Notes under the pieces: generated by a model | Told to the model about the DNA's origin: nothing | Databases searched by the model: none | Seen by the model: the letters and a program-made list of their open reading frames with translations, nothing else | Shown: piece after piece, positions 15,788 to 23,891 of the stretch | Position numbering within the stretch: the stretch's first letter is position 1 | Layout of the letters: each line of letters begins with the position of its first letter | Assembly: GCF_009469595.2 (NCBI RefSeq) | Contig: NZ_SSXV01000020.1 | Coordinates: forward strand, 28,161-92,160 | Origin: Thauera sp. 2A1 | Lineage (GTDB): Bacteria > Pseudomonadota > Gammaproteobacteria > Burkholderiales > Rhodocyclaceae | Length of the DNA stretch: 64,000 nt | Direction of reading: 5' to 3' | Program-made: the position numbers and the translations under genes

Positions 15788-16402
15788 ATGGAGACCCGCG
15801 AACATCGGGAAGCCTGGAACAAGGGGAAGCTGGTTGGCCAGAAGGCACCGCTCAAACCCAAGGACATCTGGGCCATCCGTATTCATCTGCAGAACGCGCA
15901 CGAAGTGCGCGACCTCGCCATGTTCAACCTCGCGATCGACAGCAAGCTCCGAGGGTGTGACCTCGTCAGCCTGCGGGTGCGCGACGTGACGCATGGAAAC
16001 CAGGTGCTCTCACGCGCCATGGTCGTGCAGCGGAAAACACAGCGGCCTGTGCAGTTCGAACTGACCGAGCCTACGCGCACGGCCGTGGCCGCGTGGATCG
16101 CGAAGGCCGGCCTGAGGTCGGAAGACTTCCTCTTTCCGAGCCGGCTGCACAACTCCCCGCACGTCTCCACCCGGCAGTACGCGAGGATCGTCGAGCACTG
16201 GGTGGTGGCTGTCGGCCTCGATCCGTCCGCCTACGGTACGCACTCGATGCGGAGGACGAAGGCGACCTTGATCTACAAACGCACGAAGAACCTGCGCGCC
16301 GTTCAGCTCCTGCTCGGCCACTCCAAACTTGAGTCGACAGTGCGGTACCTGGGCATCGAGGTCGATGACGCCTTGGAAATCTCTGAGCAGATCGAGATCT
16401 GA
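15788..16402 (+). CDS. Short tyrosine recombinase/integrase
   Basis: 204 residues from ATG 15788. The catalytic-domain signatures are present: SKLRGCDLVSLRVRDV (first Arg), GTHSMRRTKATLIY (HxxR region), LLLGHSKLESTVRYLG (His and candidate nucleophile Tyr). The N-terminal arm-binding and core-binding domains of full integrases are missing; the protein is essentially a catalytic domain with a short leader. This compact ~200-residue form is common in accessory regions. It may mobilise the adjoining island, although no flanking att duplication was found. Confidence 0.85.
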   Translation: METREHREAWNKGKLVGQKAPLKPKDIWAIRIHLQNAHEVRDLAMFNLAIDSKLRGCDLVSLRVRDVTHGNQVLSRAMVVQRKTQRPVQFELTEPTRTAVAAWIAKAGLRSEDFLFPSRLHNSPHVSTRQYARIVEHWVVAVGLDPSAYGTHSMRRTKATLIYKRTKNLRAVQLLLGHSKLESTVRYLGIEVDDALEISEQIEI

Positions 16403-16478
16403 GCCCGAAGCGGCTGCCCGCCAAGCACCTTTCGCCAACGGGCGGCTGCTTACCGCGATGATGTCGAGATGGTACTTT

Positions 16479-16958
16479 CGGCCATTATGCCCAGCTCCCA
16501 GTTATGAACAGTCGGCTAACGGCGATGCTGGGGATGGCCCGGCGTAGCGCCTGATCTGTAGCGTCGACGAGCCCGGGGCTGGACATAATTCCGGCGCTGG
16601 CGCGACCACAGCGCAGCCGCAGCTTGCGACGCGCCGCATCTCCCCGCACATCATTCACCACACGACGGCCATGCACCTCTTGCAGGCCGGCGTTGACATC
16701 AGGGTCATCGCGCTGTGGCTGGGACACGAGAGCCCGACGACAACTCACCAATACGTCGGCGCAGACCTGGTGATGAGGGAGCAGGCACTGAACCAGACGC
16801 CGCGATCCGGCGCTACAAGGCGCCTGACTCGCTGGTCGACTTCCTCAAGACCCTGTAGTTATGTGCAGGCCGCAGGCATCGCGCACCACCGCTGCGCTCG
16901 CGCGATGACGCGGCCCGCACCGCAACTGTTCATAACTGGGAGCTACGCATAATGGCCG
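16479..16958 (+). mobile_element. Decayed RIT-like element with 33-bp inverted ends
   Basis: The two ends, 16479-16511 and 16926-16958, are inverted repeats of 33 bp with two mismatches (ctgttcataactgggagct... at the right end). Between them the plus strand encodes the C-terminal part of a tyrosine recombinase: IIHHTTAMHLLQAGVDIRVIALWLGHESPTTTHQYVGADL, then in a shifted frame YKAPDSLVDFLKTL and stop. This protein type is found in the three-recombinase (RIT/Tn554-like) elements. The element is 480 bp, too short to be autonomous, and now resembles a MITE. Confidence 0.7.
16660..16860 (+). pseudogene. Tyrosine recombinase C-terminal fragment
   Basis: Encodes HHTTAMHLLQAGVDIRVIALWLGHES...THQYV, with the His-x-x-(Arg replaced by Thr) region, the LGHES motif and a Tyr in THQYV. 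A frameshift follows before the terminal SLVDFLKTL. The normal HxxRH signature reads IIHHTTA, so even the surviving part lacks the catalytic Arg. It is clearly non-functional. Confidence 0.7.
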
Positions 16959-16983
16959 TTATGGATAGCTGTTCATAACGGCC
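16954..16983. repeat. Hairpin ggccgttatg...cataacggcc
   Basis: A 10-bp perfect inverted repeat around a 10-base loop directly at the right end of the decayed element. It shares sequence with the element's terminal repeats and may be a second or nested recombinase site. Confidence 0.6.
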
Positions 16984-17084
16984 AGAAGCGGAAATTCAAC
17001 CCGTCGCGAAAGGAGCCATCCGAACGCCAGATCCCCTCTGAAACCTGCCGGATCGCTTACGCGAACTCCTCGATCGGAGCGGAT

Positions 17085-17183
17085 GGTGAGGTACCGCTGA
17101 CCGACTGCCTGCGGTCTGCTCAAATACAGCCGCGGAGCTCGCTTCGGGCCTAAACGGGGGAATTTCTTTTCCGAGGAACTTCC
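17085..17183 (-). repeat. Flanking repeat, copy A (inverted relative to copy B)
   Basis: Read on the minus strand this 99-bp stretch aligns end to end with 21172-21269 on the plus strand. Identical blocks include TTTGAGCAGA and GTCGGTCAGCGGTA-CTCACC. The copies are clearly diverged elsewhere. Together they bracket the five-gene run between 17.6 and 21.1 kb. Confidence 0.7.
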
Positions 17184-17249
17184 CAGCACAACCTGTTCTC
17201 TGGAAATTCGAGCCTGGCCCCTTGCCCCTCGTGCAAACGAGGTTTGTCT

Positions 17250-17263
17250 CGATACTCATATCG
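17250..17263. promoter_or_regulatory. Small palindrome upstream of the dead repressor
   Basis: CGATA-CTCA-TATCG, 16 bp before the repressor pseudogene start, in an AT-rich stretch. It probably was its operator. Confidence 0.45.
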
Positions 17264-17278
17264 TTGTATTTTTATGGC

Positions 17279-17621
17279 ATGAATTTCGGGGAACGCTGAG
17301 GCATGCGCGTGACCAAGTCGCACCCCTCACCCAAAAGGAGTTGGAGGCCACGAGTGTGGTCTCCTAGGAAACCATTTTTAATCCCGGGCTCGGCGATCAA
17401 GACGGCTCGACTTACGTCGTTCAACTTGTCATCGCCTGCGGCGTCTGACCCGAATGGTGGAAGATCGGCGAGGAACCGCCGGTGGCGCCAACCCCCGCGA
17501 GATCAGCGCCGCCTACGCCACCGGCAGCGCAACACGCCGCGAACTCATGATGCGCATCGCTGTGTTGCCGGATGACGGCATCGACAAGCTCTACCCCATC
17601 ATCAAGGCCTTTTCCGCGTAG
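17279..17621 (+). pseudogene. XRE-family phage-type repressor, frameshifted
   Basis: The pieces read, in different frames: MNFGER (17279), then after a one-base loss LRHARDQVAPLTQKELEATSVVS ending in a stop, then GDQDGSTYVVQLVIACGV, and finally an open tail ending RIAVLPDDGIDKLYPIIKAFSA at 17621. This is the order of an XRE repressor: helix-turn-helix, then '-SxYVVQLAIACGV-PEWL-' dimer region, then a C-terminal helix. At least two frameshifts and an in-frame TAG inactivate it. The last 55 codons (from ATG 17454) remain open and could still be translated. It immediately precedes the island operon, which it may once have controlled. Confidence 0.65.
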
Positions 17622-17635
17622 TACGACTAGCCGAA

Positions 17636-18088
17636 ATGTCGATTCCCCCCCTGCTGCCCTGCGGACTTCTGCCCCACGGGGTGTTCGACTGCACGCTGGA
17701 CGAAGTCGCCGCCAACTACACTTGGTCGCCGCGGCGCACGGAACTATGGGAGCGTTTCGGGCAGTTCCTTGCCTGGCTCAAGCCGCAACCGGCCGCGCCG
17801 CACCTGTACCTGGACGGCGGCTTCACGGGCGACAAGCAACACCCGAAGGACATCGACGTCGTGCTCGATCTGACGACCACCGACGACGGCGCCTTCCGCC
17901 ACTGGCTGGTGGTATTCGCGACGCAGCGCCCGCTGATCGCGGAGCAATTTCTTGTAGACTTCTGGATCTATCACCCCACAATGTCCAATGACCTGCGTGG
18001 TTTCTTCCACTACATCCGCCCGGAAGAAGCGCAGGCCCGAGGCGTGTCGCCGGACCATCGCAAGGGACTGCTTCGCATCGCGCTATGA
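17636..18088 (+). CDS. Nucleotidyltransferase-like protein (DUF6932-like)
   Basis: 150 residues. The N-terminus IPPLLPCGLLPHGVFDCTLDEVAANYTW and the block HLYLDGGFTGDKQHPKDIDVVLDL resemble the DUF6932 group. The DGGF...DIDVVLD stretch is like the GS-x(n)-DxD signature of minimal nucleotidyltransferases, with Gly in place of Ser. Its stop overlaps the next gene's start (ATGA, 18085-18088), so the two are coupled. Pairing of an NTase-like protein with an unknown helical protein is reminiscent of MNT/HEPN-type toxin-antitoxin or defence pairs, but this is inference. Confidence 0.55.
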   Translation: MSIPPLLPCGLLPHGVFDCTLDEVAANYTWSPRRTELWERFGQFLAWLKPQPAAPHLYLDGGFTGDKQHPKDIDVVLDLTTTDDGAFRHWLVVFATQRPLIAEQFLVDFWIYHPTMSNDLRGFFHYIRPEEAQARGVSPDHRKGLLRIAL

Positions 18089-19092
18089 ACTGGGTCGACA
18101 ACGTCCACCGCAAGGCGGAAATCATCCACGGGCAGATCGCCTGGTGGATGCAACAGGCCGAACATGCGCGGCTCGATGCGCAGCAGGCCTGCGCGCCCTA
18201 TTACGCCCTGCTCAGCCAGATCTACGCCGAGGACCTGCCCTTCGCCCGGGTGATGGACGAATCGGACATTGTCATCCGCGCTCACGGCCCCCAGGTGGAG
18301 ACCGACGCCCCGCGCGTGCGCATCGTCGAATCGTTGTTTGCCGATCTGCGCGAGGAAGTGGCCCGTATCGCCAAGACCGTCGTTGGCCTTGCTCCCGGCC
18401 AGCGCGCCCGCATGCCCGATGACTTCGCGCTGCGCTTGTGCGGCCTCGCTCGCGGCAGTCTGGTGGTCGGACTCAAGATAGCTCAGGACGAAGCGACACT
18501 GGGACAGCAGCAGATTCCCGAAGCGGCGGAGCCGATGTTCGATGCGATTCGCACGGCCGTGAAGTCCATCTCACTGATCCCGCACTACCTGACCGAAAAC
18601 GGCGTGCGCAACGAGATCTCGGAGATCTTGCCCGATCCCGGCGTGCGCGACGCCGCGCTGGTTGCAGCCCAGCGGCTCGCCCCTTCCGGCCGGCGCGGCA
18701 TCGACCGGATCACGTTACTCGACCCTCACAACGCCAAGGAGCGCACACCCGGCGAGTTGACCCACGCCGACCGCGGGGTGCTGAAGCACGTGCTGCGCAA
18801 CCCCATGGCCGGACGTAAGGTGCAACGCGGGGAATTCGTCGGCATCGTGCGCGAAGTCGATCTTGACGCAAGCCGCTTCGAGATTCGCGGCGTGACGCAG
18901 TACGGCGCCCTGCGCTGCGTGTACCCGGGCATGCACCACGACCATGCCCGCGCCTTGCTCAACACCTGGGTGCGCGTGACCGGGCAGTACGAATCAACCG
19001 CGGACGGCCGCCCGCGCCTGCTTCAGGTCGACTCCGTGCGCGAAGAACTCGCCCCGAGGGATGGCGAACTCTTCCCTCCCGATGACCTCTGA
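18085..19092 (+). CDS. Unknown protein coupled to the NTase-like gene
   Basis: 335 residues, no family recognised. The N-terminal ~60 residues are helical (MNWVDNVHRKAEIIHGQIAWWMQQAEHARLDAQQ). A middle block VRIVESLFADLREEVARIAKTVVGLAPG is followed by LARGSLVVGLKI. The C-terminal ~110 residues look beta-rich: GEFVGIVREVDLDASRFEIRG, YGALRCVYPGM, LLNTWVRVTGQYE. No membrane segment or signal peptide. The four-base overlap with the NTase-like gene suggests they form a complex. Codon usage is close to, but less GC-biased than, the housekeeping genes. Confidence 0.6.
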   Translation: MNWVDNVHRKAEIIHGQIAWWMQQAEHARLDAQQACAPYYALLSQIYAEDLPFARVMDESDIVIRAHGPQVETDAPRVRIVESLFADLREEVARIAKTVVGLAPGQRARMPDDFALRLCGLARGSLVVGLKIAQDEATLGQQQIPEAAEPMFDAIRTAVKSISLIPHYLTENGVRNEISEILPDPGVRDAALVAAQRLAPSGRRGIDRITLLDPHNAKERTPGELTHADRGVLKHVLRNPMAGRKVQRGEFVGIVREVDLDASRFEIRGVTQYGALRCVYPGMHHDHARALLNTWVRVTGQYESTADGRPRLLQVDSVREELAPRDGELFPPDDL

Positions 19093-19130
19093 CCGGAAGC
19101 AGGACACGATATCCTGCCGAATATCATTGC

Positions 19131-19136
19131 TATACT
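19131..19136 (+). promoter_or_regulatory. Candidate -10 box TATACT before the TIGR04255-like gene
   Basis: TATACT lies 31 bp upstream of the ATG at 19167 in an AT-rich stretch within a GC-rich region. A convincing -35 is not visible at 16-18 bp. It suggests the downstream three genes can be expressed separately from the NTase-like pair. Confidence 0.4.
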
Positions 19137-19166
19137 TCGCGGCCACTACGAGAGACTGACTTGACG

Positions 19167-20000
19167 ATGAACATCACGCCCCTGCACGATACGCACGCAA
19201 TCGAGAGCGTTTCGTTCGGCGTCGAATGGCAGCAGCCGCTGCCGCCCGCCGTTATGGGCGCGCTCGAGTCGGTGTATGAGGCCGCCCTAAAGAAAAAGCT
19301 TCCGAGCAAGAAGCCGGTTCAGCAATTCGCGTTCGAATTCAATCTCGAAAGCGGCGGTAAATCCATACAGCCCGCCCAAGCGGTGGGCTGGACGTTCGAG
19401 CGGTTTGCGCCGGACGGGCGCATCGAACGCAATCTGATGCTCACGCCCAACACGTTGGCCGTGACGCTTCACACCTACACCCGCTGGGAAGAGGTATACG
19501 CCACTGCGGCGGACCTGATGCACCCCCTTTTGCCGCTCATTGCCGTTAGCTCGGGGGGCTTCACAGTTTTCGGCCTGCAGTACCAAGATGTCTTCAGAAT
19601 CACCGGAGACGATGTCGCGCAATTCCGCGCAGACATGCTGCTGCGGCAGAACTCGGCCATGCTCCCGGCGTCAGTTTTCCAGCAAAAGAGTCTTTGGCAC
19701 GCGCACCACGGGTACTTTACCGAGATGCCCGACGAGCCCGAACGCCGGAAGCTGACGGTGGTTAACACGGACCTGATCGACGAGAACGGAAACCGCCAAG
19801 TGCGCATTCTGAGCGTGCATAAGACCGTCTTCAACGCACCGCTCTCCGACACCGAGCAGCTTTACGCGGGGGACAATCCTCCGTTGCACGCCGCGATGCA
19901 CGGCATGCACAGCGAGAACAAGGCTGTGCTGCGCGAGCTTCTCAACGATGACATGCTCGCACGCATCCATTTGAACGCAGAGGAAGGGACCGACTTATGA
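19167..20000 (+). CDS. TIGR04255-like island protein
   Basis: 277 residues from ATG 19167 (a TTG at 19161 is also in frame). It is soluble with no signal. Its pattern (an N-terminal 'IESVSFGVEW', a central 'GWTFERFAPDGRIERNLMLTPNTLAVTLHTYTRWEEVYATAADLM' and then 'FTVFGLQYQDVFRI') resembles the sporadically distributed TIGR04255 family, whose function is unknown to me. The DNA is less GC-rich than the core genes, a sign of transfer. Its stop overlaps the next start (19997-20000), so it forms a coupled trio with the two genes that follow. Confidence 0.55.
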   Translation: MNITPLHDTHAIESVSFGVEWQQPLPPAVMGALESVYEAALKKKLPSKKPVQQFAFEFNLESGGKSIQPAQAVGWTFERFAPDGRIERNLMLTPNTLAVTLHTYTRWEEVYATAADLMHPLLPLIAVSSGGFTVFGLQYQDVFRITGDDVAQFRADMLLRQNSAMLPASVFQQKSLWHAHHGYFTEMPDEPERRKLTVVNTDLIDENGNRQVRILSVHKTVFNAPLSDTEQLYAGDNPPLHAAMHGMHSENKAVLRELLNDDMLARIHLNAEEGTDL

Positions 20001-20596
20001 CCGCCGCCACCTTCGAATTCGTCAGCTATCTGCCCCAGCCCGCGCCGACCCCATCCGTCGGTGCTGCCCGGACCGACCGCACCGCCACCCCTGCGCGCGG
20101 ATGGTTTTCGCAAGACAGCGTATTGCGCAAGATGTCCACTGCGCTCGTGCCGCTGCTCGGACTCGCTGGAGCCCCCGCCAATGCGGCGCCGGTTCCGAGC
20201 GCCCACGAACTGGTCATAACCGCCGCGCAGAACGGGCGTGCGGAGCAGATGACGGCGCTGCTGCGCACACTGATCGACTACCAGTTTCTGCCCCACGACT
20301 GGGACGGCTACGGCGGCCAGCCGGCGAAGGCGGCAGCGCTGCTCGACGCATTGGAATTCCTGCTGCAACTGCCGCACACGCTTCCTGTCCCGTCCCCGAT
20401 GCTGTCCGGATCTGGCACCATCGGCTTGTACTGGGATCGTGGCACGCACTATGCGAGCCTGGAGTTCGAAGGCGATGGCACCTACACGTCACTGACCGAC
20501 GGCCCGGACGGCTACGGCGGCGCCGAGGGGGTCGCAGCGCGCACGCTGCCGGCCGCGCTGCGGCACTTCCTTGTGAACCTGCCCACCGCCGGATGA
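19997..20596 (+). CDS. Unknown protein with DWDGYGG motif
   Basis: 199 residues, coupled by ATGA overlap to both neighbours. The N-terminal ~65 residues are Pro/Ala-rich with a hydrophobic patch (ALVPLLGLAGAPANAAPV). From ~85 comes LLRTLIDYQFLPHDWDGYGGQPAKAAALLDALEFLLQLP, then PSPMLSGSGTIGLYWDRGTHYASLEFEGDGTYTSL. A '(N/D)WDGYG(A/G)xP' motif followed by a helical 'A..A..FL' and beta strands recurs in hypothetical proteins that accompany TIGR04255-type genes. The function is unknown. Confidence 0.55.
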   Translation: MTAATFEFVSYLPQPAPTPSVGAARTDRTATPARGWFSQDSVLRKMSTALVPLLGLAGAPANAAPVPSAHELVITAAQNGRAEQMTALLRTLIDYQFLPHDWDGYGGQPAKAAALLDALEFLLQLPHTLPVPSPMLSGSGTIGLYWDRGTHYASLEFEGDGTYTSLTDGPDGYGGAEGVAARTLPAALRHFLVNLPTAG

Positions 20597-21123
20597 GCTG
20601 CCAGGAACTGTTCGCCAGCGTCGCGAAAGACCCCAAGAAGGCCGAGAAGATCGACGCGCAGTCACCCGACTGCGCGTGCGAGGCGCATTCGGTGTCGCCG
20701 CACTCCCCCGGCCCGGTGATGGACGACGAGACCCTGTGGCGCCTGATCCTTTCCCCGGTGCATTACGACGTCGCGACCGGAAAAGTGACGGAAGCCGCTT
20801 TCGATGATGCGTCGAACAAGGGCATGTCGGTACAGCGGCTGGCCGTAACCGGCAGTGAAGGCGACATTCGCCAACGCGGCCACGCTCGCGCCGCCGCCAA
20901 GCCCGGTCGAACCTTCGAATGCGCCATCGGCGCCACCGCCGCCGGCATTCGCGCCCTGCGCGGCCCGGAGGGCGGGGGCCGCTTTTGCATCTACGACACC
21001 GCCGACGCCGCCGATCCCGGCCATGCCGATGTGTGCCAGACGCGACACGGCAGCAGGCACACGCGCTTGCAGCTGCGGCGCGAACTCCAGAAGCACTTCT
21101 CGCTGTTGATCCACCCCGCCTGA
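20593..21123 (+). CDS. Unknown protein, last gene of the island trio
   Basis: 176 residues starting at the ATGA overlap with the DWDGYGG gene. A short Cys-containing N-terminus (MSCQELFASV...PDCACEAHS) is followed by DDETLWRLILSPVHYDVATGKVTEAAFDDASNKGMSVQRL and, further on, PEGGGRFCIYDTADAADPGHADVCQTR. The 'PVHYDxxTGxxxxxAF' stretch looks like a conserved motif of its own family, which I cannot name. The tight overlap of all three genes argues that they act together. Two Cys plus His/Asp residues in the C-terminal block could bind a metal. Confidence 0.55.
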   Translation: MSCQELFASVAKDPKKAEKIDAQSPDCACEAHSVSPHSPGPVMDDETLWRLILSPVHYDVATGKVTEAAFDDASNKGMSVQRLAVTGSEGDIRQRGHARAAAKPGRTFECAIGATAAGIRALRGPEGGGRFCIYDTADAADPGHADVCQTRHGSRHTRLQLRRELQKHFSLLIHPA

Positions 21124-21680
21124 TCTCCCTCAACACCCCCGATCGGGCTACCAAAGGGATTGGTTTGGCTCGGCAGCTTCTCCAAAATGAAAGCCTCCGT
21201 TCAGGTCCGAGACGCGCCCAGCAGCTACATTTGAGCAGATTGCAGCCGGTCGGTCAGCGGTATCTCACCGACCGTTCCGGCCGACTTGCAGTAGTCCAGA
21301 AGTCGCCCCGTGCGACCGCTCGACTCAGTTACCTGTCGTTGGCGTACTCGACAACCTAACGTCGGCTGTGGGTCGTTTGATGCCCCCTAGTCGACCCGAC
21401 GACCCGCCGTTCGCTCGAAGGACTGCACCGGGAGGGGGATCCGTTGCATGGAGCCGGCTTGCGGCCGTTCGTCTCCCCAAGCGAACCGGTAGCTGCATCC
21501 GGAGAAATCCCGTTCATGTCCCGGCTACGCAATCCGCCGTCGCAACCGGGATTTGCGCTGATCGCAGGATGTATGCGTTGAGTATCCCTTTGTTTCCATC
21601 GTGAAACCGTCGGAGGGTGCGAAGGTACTATCGTGGCCGTGACCCCATCGCGGGTAATCACGTGGATCCATGAGAAGCCT
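21124..21680. other. Non-coding stretch at the right end of the island
   Basis: 557 bp with no supported gene. The left part holds copy B of the flanking repeat (21172-21269). The remainder shows nothing I recognise. It separates the island trio from a normal chromosomal gene. Confidence 0.6.
21172..21269 (+). repeat. Flanking repeat, copy B
   Basis: 98 bp aligning in inverted orientation with 17085-17183; see copy A. It begins ggcagcttctcc and ends ggtatctcacc. Confidence 0.7.
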
Positions 21681-22226
21681 ATGAACAAATCATTGATACT
21701 GGGCATCGGACTGGGAGCGCTTGGCGCTACTGCAGGCGGTGCTGTCGCAACCTACAGCCTGGTTGACCACGGGCCGAAATATGCGGAAGTGCTTGCCGTG
21801 CAGCCGCTCAAGAAGACGATCAGCACGCCGCGCGAAGTCTGCAAGGACGTCGTGGTAAGTCATCGAAGCCCGGTCAAGGACCAGCATCAGATTGCCGGAA
21901 CGGTGATTGGCGCGTTGGCTGGCGGCCTGCTCGGTAATCAGATCGGAGAGGGCAGCGGCAAGAAAGTCGCCACCGTTGCCGGCGCGGCCGCCGGTGGTTA
22001 CGCCGGCAAGAAGGTGCAAGAAAACATGCAGACCGGCGATACCTACAACACCACGGAAACGCGATGCACCACGGTGAATGACACCAGCGAGAAGGTGGTT
22101 GGCTATAACGTCGAGTATCGACTTGGCGACCAAGTCGGACGTGTGCGGATGGACAACAAGCCTGGTCCGCGCATTCCGGTCAAGGATGGTCAGTTGGTCC
22201 TGACAGGCGAAAAGAATCCTGCCTGA
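21681..22226 (+). CDS. Glycine-zipper (17-kDa-antigen-like) envelope protein
   Basis: 181 residues from ATG 21681, with a hydrophobic N-terminus (MNKSLILGIGLGALGATAGGAVATYSLV). A glycine-zipper segment, IAGTVIGALAGGLLGNQIGEGSGKKVATVAGAAAGGYAGKKVQENMQ, spans ~residues 70-116, flanked by two Cys (VCKDV, TRCTTVND). The C-terminal part, GYNVEYRLGDQVGRVRMDNKPGPRIPV, is typical of glycine-zipper 2TM/rickettsial 17-kDa antigen proteins. It is probably anchored in the envelope with a structural role. It is the first ordinary chromosomal gene right of the island. Confidence 0.8.
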   Translation: MNKSLILGIGLGALGATAGGAVATYSLVDHGPKYAEVLAVQPLKKTISTPREVCKDVVVSHRSPVKDQHQIAGTVIGALAGGLLGNQIGEGSGKKVATVAGAAAGGYAGKKVQENMQTGDTYNTTETRCTTVNDTSEKVVGYNVEYRLGDQVGRVRMDNKPGPRIPVKDGQLVLTGEKNPA

Positions 22227-22349
22227 GGCCTGCTTCTGGCGCACGCTTCGCTGTCGGGATTGGCCGCATTCAGTAAGCTCGCCGGGCCGGGCGGCACAAA
22301 GAGGCCGGCACCGCGCATCCTGCGGTGCCGGCCAGCTTGAAGCAGTCGG

Positions 22350-23639
<1,290 letters not shown>

Positions 23640-23891
23640 GTTTCATCTCCAGATTGGCACAACAAATGCAAGCAAGATCCGCACCGCGCTGCGTGCTGCA
23701 TGGAACAGGCCCATCTCGGCGCGCGCGACCTTTCATCCGCACCATTGTCGCGCACAAGGCCCCATGTCGGTGCATGCTTGACTGTTTGCAGACGGTTCTG
23801 CGGCTTGTCGCGCCGGGTGCCGATGCAAGAAAATGGATTTCATCCTGCAGTCGCCGCTCTCCAATCTGTCTCCCCGCGTCGGAATCCAGCC

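Noticed and set aside
16485..16751. An 88-codon minus-strand frame across the decayed element
   Set aside because: It is the reverse of the recombinase fragment; both its end and that of a plus-strand frame read FITGS only because of the inverted repeats.
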